A stretch of DNA of 6,072 nucleotides from Candidatus Methanoperedentaceae archaeon (GTDB taxonomy: Archaea; Halobacteriota; Methanosarcinia; Methanosarcinales; Methanoperedenaceae): NCBI GenBank assembly GCA_027371625.1, contig DAHXMQ010000313.1, positions 1 through 6,072 of the forward strand, written 5' to 3'. This document shows, one piece after another, positions 1 to 5,405 of this stretch (position 1 is its first letter; each line of letters opens with the position of its first letter). The position numbers and the translations under genes were made by a program. The notes under the pieces were generated by a model. It ran no database searches. It was not told the DNA's origin and saw only the letters and a program-made list of their open reading frames with translations.

Positions 1-119
1 CTAATAGTTCAGGTAAAACAAGCATTTTTCAAGCGATCTTAGCATTACGACAAACCATCCGAAATAAAGAGATGAAAAGTGCTTTAATCTTAAATGATTA
101 TATCGATCTGGGTTCCTTC
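1..119 (+). repeat. Left arm of a perfect 119-bp inverted repeat
   Basis: Bases 1-119 are the exact reverse complement of 315-433 (paired positions sum to 434). The match breaks at base 120, where A faces A at 314. The arm reaches base 1 of the window without a mismatch, so its outer end is not seen and it may be longer. It carries codons for the region just after the Walker A glycines of a P-loop ATPase. Total identity over 119 bp means either a very recent duplication or a fold-back artefact. No short terminal inverted repeats, target duplication or transposase are visible. Confidence 0.97.
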
Positions 120-344
120 AAAGATATTGTTTGGGAGCATAACCTTAAAAATAATATAACAATAACATTATCAGATTCAATTAGTACTGTAGAAGCTGAA
201 TTTGCATTTCAAGAGAATAATGAATCCATTTTTTTAAAAAGATTTAGAAATTTTGGATTTTTTTATGATGGATACAAGTTTTCTAATTATGATTATGAAG
301 TTGTTAGAAATCAAGAAGGAACCCAGATCGATATAATCATTTAA
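3..344 (+). pseudogene. AAA/ABC-type P-loop ATPase fragment (internal part), cut at window edge
   Basis: The frame is open from the first base and gives 113 residues to a TAA at 342-344. It begins inside a Walker A motif (NSSGKTS, with the preceding GP outside the window). Codons 1-39 are shared exactly with the minus-strand fragment. The next 65 codons (120-314) continue plausibly, starting FKDIVWEHNL, as in SMC/RecF-like AAA ATPases of the AAA_15/AAA_21 type, some of which carry DUF3696. The last nine residues (EGTQIDIII) are only the antisense of the right repeat arm. Walker B, the ABC signature and any C-terminal effector domain are missing, so this is not a working gene. No start codon with a binding site is seen; the ATG at 72 lies inside conserved ATPase sequence and is not a credible start. 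The family is fairly clear; the specific function is unknown. Confidence 0.75.
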
Positions 345-521
345 GATTAAAGCACTTTTCATCTCTTTATTTCGGATGGTTTGTCGTAATGCTAAGATCG
401 CTTGAAAAATGCTTGTTTTACCTGAACTATTAGGTCCTACTAAAAATGTTATTGGTTTTATATCTAATTTTCCTGTATCCTTTAGCGATTTAAAATTACA
501 AATTCTCAACCCTGTCAGCAT
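234..521 (-). pseudogene. AAA/ABC-type P-loop ATPase, N-terminal fragment truncated by the inverted repeat
   Basis: The start codon is ATG at 521-519. Residues 1-69 are convincing: an opening beta strand and FKS element (LTGLRICNFKSLKD), then a complete Walker A, GPNSSGKTS, at residues 29-37, then the helix FQAILALRQTI. This is typical of overcoming-lysogeny/RecF-like AAA ATPases, a group frequent in defence and mobile islands. After residue 69 the frame crosses into the antisense of the centre and adds 26 low-complexity residues (rich in I, K and S) before the stop, so the reading is broken at the 314/315 junction. Joining residues 1-69 to the 65 codons of the plus-strand centre rebuilds a sensible 134-residue N-terminal part of one ATPase. 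No Shine-Dalgarno is seen, but a TATA box lies about 25 bp upstream. It is downstream of metG on the same strand. The 5' part is real; whether the break exists in the genome is uncertain. Confidence 0.75.
315..433 (-). repeat. Right arm of the 119-bp inverted repeat
   Basis: This is the exact reverse complement of bases 1-119. Read on the minus strand it is continuous with the true N-terminus of the ATPase (start codon at 521-519), so this arm sits in the more natural context. The 195-bp centre (120-314) continues the ATPase frame only when read on the plus strand, outward from the left arm. A transcript crossing the whole region could fold into a 119-bp stem with a 195-nt loop. Confidence 0.97.
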
Positions 522-590
522 AGATTCTACATAACATGGCTTTTATAAAAACCTATCGACTATTGGAGATTTTTTTAATATACTAATGAC
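522..590. other. AT-rich spacer between metG 3' end and ATPase fragment
   Basis: This is the 69-bp gap after the metG stop. It holds the ATPase TATA box candidate and a run of seven T on the plus strand (570-576). No hairpin is seen. On the metG (minus) strand the run is A, not T, so no metG terminator can be named. The sharp change from AT-rich to balanced composition occurs here, near 590. Confidence 0.6.
541..551 (-). promoter_or_regulatory. Putative archaeal TATA box for the ATPase fragment
   Basis: On the minus strand this reads TTTTATAAAA after a G/T-rich flank. Its centre is about 25 bp upstream of the ATG at 521, which would place transcription start at or next to the start codon. 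Together with the lack of a Shine-Dalgarno this suggests a leaderless transcript. The whole neighbourhood is AT-rich, so a chance match is possible. Confidence 0.45.
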
Positions 591-2600
591 TCACCTCACC
601 CTCGCCCCTTCCTTAACCTCCTTCTCAGGCAGCAATAACACAGCGCCCTCACCATCCGCAGCAAGAATCATCCCCTTTGACTCCACCCCGAAAAGCTTAG
701 CAGGCTTCATATTCGCAAGAACCACGACCTGCCTTCCTACAAGCTCGGAGGGAGCATGAGACTTCGCAATCCCTGCAACGATCTGGCGCTTCTCCCCTAT
801 GTCCACCTCAAGCCTCAGAAGCTTGTCTGAGCCCTTGATATTCTCAGCCGACAGCACCCTGCCGACCCTTATATCCAGCTTCTGGAACTCCTCAAAGGTT
901 ATCTCAGCCTTCTCCTTCCCAGCCTCAAGCTTGTTCTTCTCTTTTGCCATTGCTATCTTAATCCTTCTATCAAGTATGAATTCCATTTCCTTGATTTTCT
1001 TATCCTCTATCTTTGAAAACAATATTTCAGGAGCCAAAAGTTCATGCGAAGGTATCTCCACAAGCGCCTCCTCAAGTCTTGCAACATGCACATCACCTGC
1101 AAGTGCAAGCTGCCTCCATGCCTTTTCCATAATCCCCGGAAGTACAGGTTCAAAGAGCAGCACAAGCGCCTTCCCTATCTGGAGGCAGTTCTTTAACACA
1201 TGAGCACAGGCTCCCCTGTCTTTTTTAATGAGCTGCCAGGGCTCCTTTGACTGGAAATACGAGTTCCCGTAAGCTGCAAGCTCCATCATCTCATCAGTGG
1301 CTTTTTTGAATTCGTACTCGTCAAAGGCTGATATTACTTTTTGGACAGTTGATTGGATTTTCTCGTAAATCTCCTTATCCACCTCGCCTTCAGGAACGGC
1401 GCCGAAGTTCTTGTGGGCAAAATGCAGGGTTCTATGAAGGAAATTCCCGAGTGCCCCGACAAGCTCATTGTTCACCTTATCCTGGAAAACCTTCCAAGAA
1501 AAATTCAATTCCTTCGTATGGGATGTATAGTTTGCGATATAATACCTCAAAAGGTCGGGATGGAAACCGTGGTCGAGGTAATCCTCATCTACCCACACCA
1601 CGTACCCGCGGCTTTTTGAAAATTTCTTGTCATCGATCTTCAGCATGCCCGAAGCCACCACAGCCCAGGGCTGCGTATAGCCAGCGCCTTTCAGCATCGC
1701 AGGCCAGAAGATGCAGTGGTGATATGTTATATCCTCGCCAATAAAATGTATGATGCGCGACTTCTGCCGCCAGTATTTCTCCCAGCCATCAGCCGCCCAT
1801 TCCTCAGTGAACGAAATGTAGCCAATTGGCGCATCCACCCACACATAAACAACAAGGTCTTCATGACCTGGAAAGCGCACACCCCATTCAAGGTTCCTCG
1901 TGATGCACCAGTCCTTCAGTTCACGTGCCCACTCCTTTGCATAGTTTATGGCATTGGCTGTACCTCCAAGGGTTTCCAGATATTCTGAGAGAAACCCGCT
2001 AAAAGCCGAAAGCCTGAAAAAGAAATGCTCCTGCTCACGATACTCTGCAGGGTTCCCGCATATCCTGCACTTTGCGTTCTTTATCTCCCCAGGCTCAAGA
2101 TGTTTCCCGCATCCCTGGTCGCACTCATCGCCTCTTGCGACAGCGCCGCAGTAAGGGCATATCCCTTCCACATATCTGTCTGGAAGGAACCGGTTATCAT
2201 TGGGGCAGTATGCCAGCCTTATGACCTGGGGATACACGTAGCCTCGTTCAATCAGAGCCTCGACGATGCTGTTCGTGCGTGCATGGTTTGTGGGAGAATC
2301 CGTATTCCCGAAGAAGCTGAACTCAACCTCCATCGCCCTGAAGATACTCTCGAAATGCTTGTGGTACTTGCTGACAAGCTCGGATGGAGTAATCCCAAGC
2401 TCTTCTGCATTTACAACGATAGGAGTACCATGGGCATCAGAGCCGCAGATAAACGCCGCCTGCTGCCCCTGTTTTCTGAGTGCTCTGACAAAGATGTCCG
2501 CAGGTACGTAGGTGCGCAAATGCCCTATGTGGCATTTTCCATTGGCATACGGAAGGCCGCAGGTTACAAGTACGGGTTCTTCTGATGGGAAGTTGGACAT
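591..2600 (-). CDS. metG: Methionyl-tRNA synthetase, archaeal type with C-terminal tRNA-binding domain
   Basis: This cytoplasmic class I synthetase (EC 6.1.1.10) charges tRNA-Met with methionine using ATP. At 669 residues it is full length for the archaeal/bacterial form with a fused tail. Visible parts in order: Rossmann fold with HIGH at residues 24-27; zinc-knuckle insertion at about 130-185 with C148, C151, C160, C164 and outer cysteines C132, C178, C181; methionine-pocket strand YVWVDAPIG (252-260); KFSKS loop (326-330, the usual archaeal variant of KMSKS); helical anticodon-binding domain with the EPW motif (W455, matching the tryptophan that reads the CAU anticodon in E. coli MetRS); a lysine/glutamate-rich linker at about 530-565; and an EMAP-II/Trbp111-like OB-fold (about 567-669, LDIRVGRV to the end). 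The outer knuckle has lost one cysteine: position 135 is Asp. The start is the first in-frame ATG, giving the common [21 protein letters not shown] opening in spirit. No Shine-Dalgarno precedes it; a TATA box 26 bp upstream suggests a leaderless mRNA. It is divergent from the cobalamin operon and functionally unrelated to it. Confidence 0.97.
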   Translation of the reverse strand: MSNFPSEEPVLVTCGLPYANGKCHIGHLRTYVPADIFVRALRKQGQQAAFICGSDAHGTPIVVNAEELGITPSELVSKYHKHFESIFRAMEVEFSFFGNTDSPTNHARTNSIVEALIERGYVYPQVIRLAYCPNDNRFLPDRYVEGICPYCGAVARGDECDQGCGKHLEPGEIKNAKCRICGNPAEYREQEHFFFRLSAFSGFLSEYLETLGGTANAINYAKEWARELKDWCITRNLEWGVRFPGHEDLVVYVWVDAPIGYISFTEEWAADGWEKYWRQKSRIIHFIGEDITYHHCIFWPAMLKGAGYTQPWAVVASGMLKIDDKKFSKSRGYVVWVDEDYLDHGFHPDLLRYYIANYTSHTKELNFSWKVFQDKVNNELVGALGNFLHRTLHFAHKNFGAVPEGEVDKEIYEKIQSTVQKVISAFDEYEFKKATDEMMELAAYGNSYFQSKEPWQLIKKDRGACAHVLKNCLQIGKALVLLFEPVLPGIMEKAWRQLALAGDVHVARLEEALVEIPSHELLAPEILFSKIEDKKIKEMEFILDRRIKIAMAKEKNKLEAGKEKAEITFEEFQKLDIRVGRVLSAENIKGSDKLLRLEVDIGEKRQIVAGIAKSHAPSELVGRQVVVLANMKPAKLFGVESKGMILAADGEGAVLLLPEKEVKEGARVR

Positions 2601-2640
2601 GGGCTTCTAACATGGAACTTCCATATAAAATAACTTCCCA
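2586..2640. repeat. Inverted repeat spanning the metG start and promoter
   Basis: TGGGAAGTT (2586-2594, inside codons 3-5 of metG) is the exact reverse complement of AACTTCCCA (2632-2640). A third copy of the core, AACTTCC, lies at 2616-2622, 16 bp from the outer one and in direct orientation to it. The copies bracket the TATA box and the start codon. This could be an operator for a dimeric regulator or for DNA looping, but the inner arm is coding sequence and the match is short enough to be chance. Confidence 0.35.
2622..2630 (-). promoter_or_regulatory. TATA box of metG
   Basis: On the minus strand this reads TTTTATATG, a good archaeal TATA element. Its centre is about 26 bp upstream of the metG ATG (2600-2598). 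Transcription would therefore begin at or within one or two bases of the start codon, which fits the absence of a Shine-Dalgarno in the preceding 25 bases. AACTTCC repeats (2616-2622 and 2632-2638) flank it on both sides. Confidence 0.65.
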
Positions 2641-2660
2641 AAGCTCTTGGGCAGCAAGCA

Positions 2661-2668
2661 TTTATATG
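2661..2668 (+). promoter_or_regulatory. TATA box of the cobalamin operon
   Basis: TTTATATG is preceded by a purine-rich stretch (GCAGCAAGCA), a weak TFB-recognition candidate. Transcription would start near 2690, giving a leader of about 16 nt before the cbiT ATG at 2706. A second weaker match, TTTATAAG at 2681-2688, is too close to the ATG (about 21 bp from its centre) to be the obvious choice. The metG TATA box lies about 31 bp away on the other strand, so the two promoters are back to back and may compete. Confidence 0.6.
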
Positions 2669-2673
2669 AAATT

Positions 2674-2702
2674 AATTGAGTTTATAAGCCACTTGAGTTG
2701 AT
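2674..2702 (+). repeat. Tandem direct repeat at the cbiT transcription start
   Basis: AATTGAGTTTAT (2674-2685) and ACTTGAGTTGAT (2691-2702) match at 10 of 12 bases and are spaced 17 bp start to start. The shared core is TTGAGTT. They lie between the TATA box and the cbiT start codon, across the predicted transcription start, a place where archaeal repressors often bind. No homologous known operator was recognised. Confidence 0.4.
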
Positions 2703-2705
2703 TGC

Positions 2706-3227
2706 ATGCTCTATCCAAGCGGAACTCCAACACAGCCAGAAATAATAGCCGTGGCTTTATCAAAACTCGATCTTAAGCCAGCGGATGTTCTTGCGGACAT
2801 CGGATGCGGAAGCGGCTCCGTTTCCATAGCAGCCGCACCTCTCGTGAAGCATGTATATGCCATTGATAACAGGGACGAGGCTGTTCGCGCTACGAATGAG
2901 AATATTCAAGAGCGTAAGATAAATAATATCTCGGTGTTGAAAGGCGATGCTGCTTCCGTGCTCAAAGATATCGACTTTGACTGCGCTTTCGTAGGCGGGA
3001 GTAAAAATCTTGAACAGGTTCTTCCAATATTGATTAAAAAGGGGGCGAGGTTCGTAGTCAGTGCAGTGAGGATGGAGACATCTGCCCTTGCCATTGAGAT
3101 ACTGAAAAAGAACAACATGTTCAGGGAAATAATACAGGTACAAATATCAAGAGGACGTGAGCTTGGAGGAGGCACGATGTTCAAGCCTGAAAACCCTGTT
3201 TTCCTTATTCTGGGTGGAACATGCTAA
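2706..3227 (+). CDS. cbiT: Cobalt-precorrin-6B C15-methyltransferase (decarboxylating), CbiT
   Basis: CbiT uses S-adenosylmethionine to methylate C15 of the corrin ring and removes the carboxyl of the ring C acetate (EC 2.1.1.196), a late step of anaerobic cobalamin synthesis in the cytoplasm. The 173 residues match stand-alone archaeal CbiT; in many bacteria it is fused to CbiE (CbiET/CobL). It is a class I Rossmann methyltransferase and unrelated in fold to the other Cbi methylases here. Seen: TPTQPEIIAVALSKL opening (7-21), SAM motif I DIGCGSG (31-37), acidic motif II residue D54 in YAIDNRDEA, motif GDAASVL (80-86), and the C-terminal GGGTMFKPENPVFLI (154-168). The start is firm: an in-frame TGA lies at 2694-2696 and no other start codon follows before 2706. 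Only weak Shine-Dalgarno character precedes it. It is first in the operon and its stop overlaps the next start by 7 bp (ATGCTAA). Confidence 0.94.
   Translation: MLYPSGTPTQPEIIAVALSKLDLKPADVLADIGCGSGSVSIAAAPLVKHVYAIDNRDEAVRATNENIQERKINNISVLKGDAASVLKDIDFDCAFVGGSKNLEQVLPILIKKGARFVVSAVRMETSALAIEILKKNNMFREIIQVQISRGRELGGGTMFKPENPVFLILGGTC
3212..3217 (+). promoter_or_regulatory. Ribosome binding site of cbiL-cbiF
   Basis: GGGTGG lies three bases before the ATG at 3221, inside the last codons of cbiT. It is a partial match to the archaeal anti-Shine-Dalgarno (ideal GGAGGTGAT). The spacing is short, so the 7-bp overlap with cbiT and re-initiation probably do most of the work. Confidence 0.4.
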
Positions 3228-4543
3228 TAGGTGTAGGTCTCGGACCCGGAAGCTCTGACCTTCTTACGCTGGCTGCAATAAAAGCATTGAAAGAAAGCAG
3301 GAAGGTATTTGTGCCAGGAAAACTGGCTGCAAAATTGGTAGCACCGTATGCAAGAGCCGAAATTCTCGATTTTCCAATGATCCAGAACAAAGAAGAACTT
3401 TCAAAAGCGTGGGAAAATAATGCCAGAATAGTTGCTGAGGAGGCAAAAAAAAGCATTGTCTCCTTTGCAGTACTCGGCGACCCTAATTTTTTCTCCACTT
3501 TTTCACACCTTGCGCGGACAATAAAAGAAATATATCCTGAGATAGAGATTACCACAATTCCTGGCATAAGTGCATTAACAGCTCAGGCTTCTCGCACTAA
3601 TACAATTATCGACGGCTCGTTCACCGTTAGCGAGGGCTCTCCTGTAAACACGAAAATTATCCTGAAGGCAAGACATCCTGCAAGTGCAAAAAAAACGTTG
3701 ATGGATGAGGGTTTTAACGAGTTTATTTATGCAGAGCGGCTGTTCATGGAGAACGAGAGGATTACTGATGATATTCCGCAGGAAGGCGATTATTTCAGCC
3801 TCATGTTGGCGAAGCGCGGAAAAAAGCTAGAAAATAAAAGAGTTGTATATTTTGTCGGCGCAGGTCCCGGGAACCCAAAATATATCACGGTAAAAGGACG
3901 CGAGCTTCTTGAATCCTGCAACCTTGTTGTATATACAGGTTCGCTTGTCAATCCTGATATCCTGAATTATACGCATGGCGAGAAAATCGATAGCTACGGC
4001 ATGAAACTTGAGGACATTGTTGATGTTCTGGCTAAGAACGTCGATGAAGGGAAAATTGTTGTAAGATTGCACAGCGGCGACCCTTCATTGTACGGGGCTA
4101 TGATCGAGCAGTTTGACGGGCTAAGAAAAAGGGGAATAGATGTGGAAATCATCCCTGGCGTGACATCGCTCTTTGCCTCAGCGGCAGCACTTAAAACCCA
4201 GCTTACCATAAACGGGATTACTGAGACGCTGATAATCACAAGACCCGCAGGAGCCACACTTTCGAAAGATTCTCTCAGAGAATTATCCCGCCATAATGCA
4301 ACGATGGCAGTCTATCTTGGCACGGATAGGCTAAGAGATATTATGAATAAAGTCACTTACTCGAAGGAAACACCTGCTGCTGTCGTATATCATGCTTCGT
4401 GGGAGGATGAAAAGGTTATCATCGGGACGGTTGGCGACATTGCAGACAGGGTCGAAGCTGAGGGAATTGAAAAGTCAGCCATGATTATAATAGGAAGTGT
4501 GCTTATACCCTGGAACTACAGGAGGTCGCATCTTTATGGGTGA
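3221..4543 (+). CDS. cbiL-cbiF: CbiL-CbiF fusion: cobalt-factor II C20-methyltransferase and cobalt-precorrin-4 C11-methyltransferase
   Basis: One uninterrupted frame of 440 residues carries two tetrapyrrole methylases of the CobA/CbiF class III fold. The N-terminal unit (about 1-200) is CbiL, EC 2.1.1.151: GLGPGSSDLLTLAA (6-19), VFVPGK (29-34), GDPNFFSTF (86-94), IPGISALTAQAS (113-124), ending at DYFSLMLAKR. The C-terminal unit (about 207-440) is CbiF, EC 2.1.1.271: YFVGAGPGNPKYITVKG (210-226), YTGSLVNPDIL (238-248), SGDPSLYGAMIEQ (285-297), IPGVTSLFASAAALK (311-325), TRPAG (341-345). Each unit has a complete SAM site, so both look active. They are usually separate proteins of about 200-240 and 250 residues. 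The link is only about seven residues (GKKLENK). An in-frame ATG at 3803 (residue 195) has no close Shine-Dalgarno, so separate translation of CbiF is not indicated. CbiL methylates C20 of cobalt-sirohydrochlorin; CbiF methylates C11 two steps later, after CbiH. The gene overlaps cbiT by 7 bp and cbiG by 8 bp. Confidence 0.93.
   Translation: MLIGVGLGPGSSDLLTLAAIKALKESRKVFVPGKLAAKLVAPYARAEILDFPMIQNKEELSKAWENNARIVAEEAKKSIVSFAVLGDPNFFSTFSHLARTIKEIYPEIEITTIPGISALTAQASRTNTIIDGSFTVSEGSPVNTKIILKARHPASAKKTLMDEGFNEFIYAERLFMENERITDDIPQEGDYFSLMLAKRGKKLENKRVVYFVGAGPGNPKYITVKGRELLESCNLVVYTGSLVNPDILNYTHGEKIDSYGMKLEDIVDVLAKNVDEGKIVVRLHSGDPSLYGAMIEQFDGLRKRGIDVEIIPGVTSLFASAAALKTQLTINGITETLIITRPAGATLSKDSLRELSRHNATMAVYLGTDRLRDIMNKVTYSKETPAAVVYHASWEDEKVIIGTVGDIADRVEAEGIEKSAMIIIGSVLIPWNYRRSHLYG
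4521..4526 (+). promoter_or_regulatory. Ribosome binding site that fixes the cbiG start
   Basis: GGAGGT is a strong archaeal Shine-Dalgarno nine bases before the ATG at 4536. It lies inside the end of cbiL-cbiF. It decides for the 4536 start over the longer in-frame ATG at 4497, which has no such site and would add 13 residues (MCLYPGTTGGRIF) not expected in CbiG. Confidence 0.8.
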
Positions 4544-5405
4544 GCTTGCAATTATCACATTTCCGCGAAATCGTGCTGCAGCGGAGAGGATTGCGGCTTT
4601 CACGGGCGGGGAGATTCTTAGTTATTCAAAAAAAGCTTTCAAGCAGGCTTTTGAAGAGTACAAATCAATAATAGCGATAATGGCGGCGGGCATAGCTGTC
4701 AGAAACATTGCGCCTTTAGTGTGCGATAAATGGGAGGACCCGGCTGTAGTGGTAGTGGATTCGGGTTCGAATTTCGCCATACCTATCCTTGGCGGACACC
4801 ACGGCGGCAATAAACTGGCAAAGAAACTGAAAGAAATTGGTATAATTCCCGTGATAACAACAGCAACTGAAGCCAAAGGAAAAAAGTCTGTTGAGGAAAT
4901 AGCGCAAGAACTTGGATGCAGGATAATTAACCAGAGCTCGACAAAAAAAGTTAACGCTGCATTGCTGGATACGGATGTCGAAGTGCTGCGTGTAAAAGGA
5001 CCGATGATTGTGCTTGCCGACGATGATGTCTGCGTGCTGAAGCCCGGCGGGCTTGTGGTGGGAATCGGCGCAAATCGCGGTGTCAGCAGCTCCGAGGTGA
5101 TGGATGCCGTGAAGTCTGCTCTTTCTGAAATCAATGCAGGTATCGAGGATGTGAAATATTTTGCCTCCGCAAAACTCAAGGAAAGCGAGAAAGGCATCAT
5201 CGATGCTGCGTTGGAATTTGAAAAGGAACTCAGGTTCGTTTCCCATGAACTCATCAACTCAATCAAAACACCAACGCCATCGAGGGCAAAAGCCCTTGGA
5301 CTGAACGGGGTATGCGAGCCTGCAGCGCTTGCATTATCCGAAGAAAAAAAACTTTTACTTAAAAAGAGGATATACGGGAATGTCACAATCGCGATCGCAA
5401 GGTAA
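4536..5405 (+). CDS. cbiG: Cobalt-precorrin-5A hydrolase, CbiG
   Basis: CbiG opens the delta-lactone of cobalt-precorrin-5A and releases the C2/C20 two-carbon fragment as acetaldehyde, giving cobalt-precorrin-5B (EC 3.7.1.12), directly after the CbiF step. The protein has 289 residues from the ATG at 4536, shorter than the roughly 350 of Salmonella CbiG, as is common in archaea. Domains: a Rossmann-like N-terminal part beginning GELAIITF; the CbiG N core at about 46-125 with IMAAGIAVRNIAPL (48-61) and the hallmark GGHHGGN (86-92); a short middle linker (about 126-165); and the C-terminal CbiG/CobE domain with VVGIGANRGVSSSEV (174-188) and GVCEPAALAL (258-267). It overlaps the previous gene by 8 bp (ATGGGTGA) and the next by 26 bp, so expression is coupled. 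Codon use and composition match its neighbours. Confidence 0.95.
   Translation: MGELAIITFPRNRAAAERIAAFTGGEILSYSKKAFKQAFEEYKSIIAIMAAGIAVRNIAPLVCDKWEDPAVVVVDSGSNFAIPILGGHHGGNKLAKKLKEIGIIPVITTATEAKGKKSVEEIAQELGCRIINQSSTKKVNAALLDTDVEVLRVKGPMIVLADDDVCVLKPGGLVVGIGANRGVSSSEVMDAVKSALSEINAGIEDVKYFASAKLKESEKGIIDAALEFEKELRFVSHELINSIKTPTPSRAKALGLNGVCEPAALALSEEKKLLLKKRIYGNVTIAIAR
5365..5370 (+). promoter_or_regulatory. Ribosome binding site of cbiH
   Basis: AGAGGA lies nine bases before the ATG at 5380, the same spacing as at cbiG, and inside the cbiG 3' end. It supports the start at 5380 despite the long overlap; the next in-frame ATG (codon 61) is far inside the conserved fold. Confidence 0.65.

Noticed and set aside
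72..344. Small 90-residue plus-strand gene starting at the ATG at 72
   Set aside because: The frame is open upstream to the window edge and the upstream codons are ATPase P-loop sequence, so the ATG is internal; its last nine residues are antisense of the repeat arm.
570..576. Run of seven T on the plus strand as a terminator
   Set aside because: No working plus-strand gene ends nearby and there is no hairpin; for metG it is on the wrong strand.
1621..1640. KFSKS instead of KMSKS in MetRS as an active-site oddity
   Set aside because: KFSKS is the usual form in archaeal MetRS and keeps both catalytic lysine positions.
2025..2585. 186-codon plus-strand open frame opposite the metG 5' half
   Set aside because: It is antisense to conserved MetRS sequence including HIGH and the zinc knuckles, and its translation resembles no family I know.
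4497..4535. Upstream ATG giving CbiG 13 extra residues
   Set aside because: It has no Shine-Dalgarno and a deeper overlap with the previous gene; GGAGGT at 4521-4526 points to the ATG at 4536, where family similarity begins.
4622..5386. Long open frame (254 codons) on the minus strand opposite cbiG
   Set aside because: It is serine- and threonine-rich antisense of a firmly identified CbiG, with no recognisable domain and no binding site. The frame is open because of codon bias.
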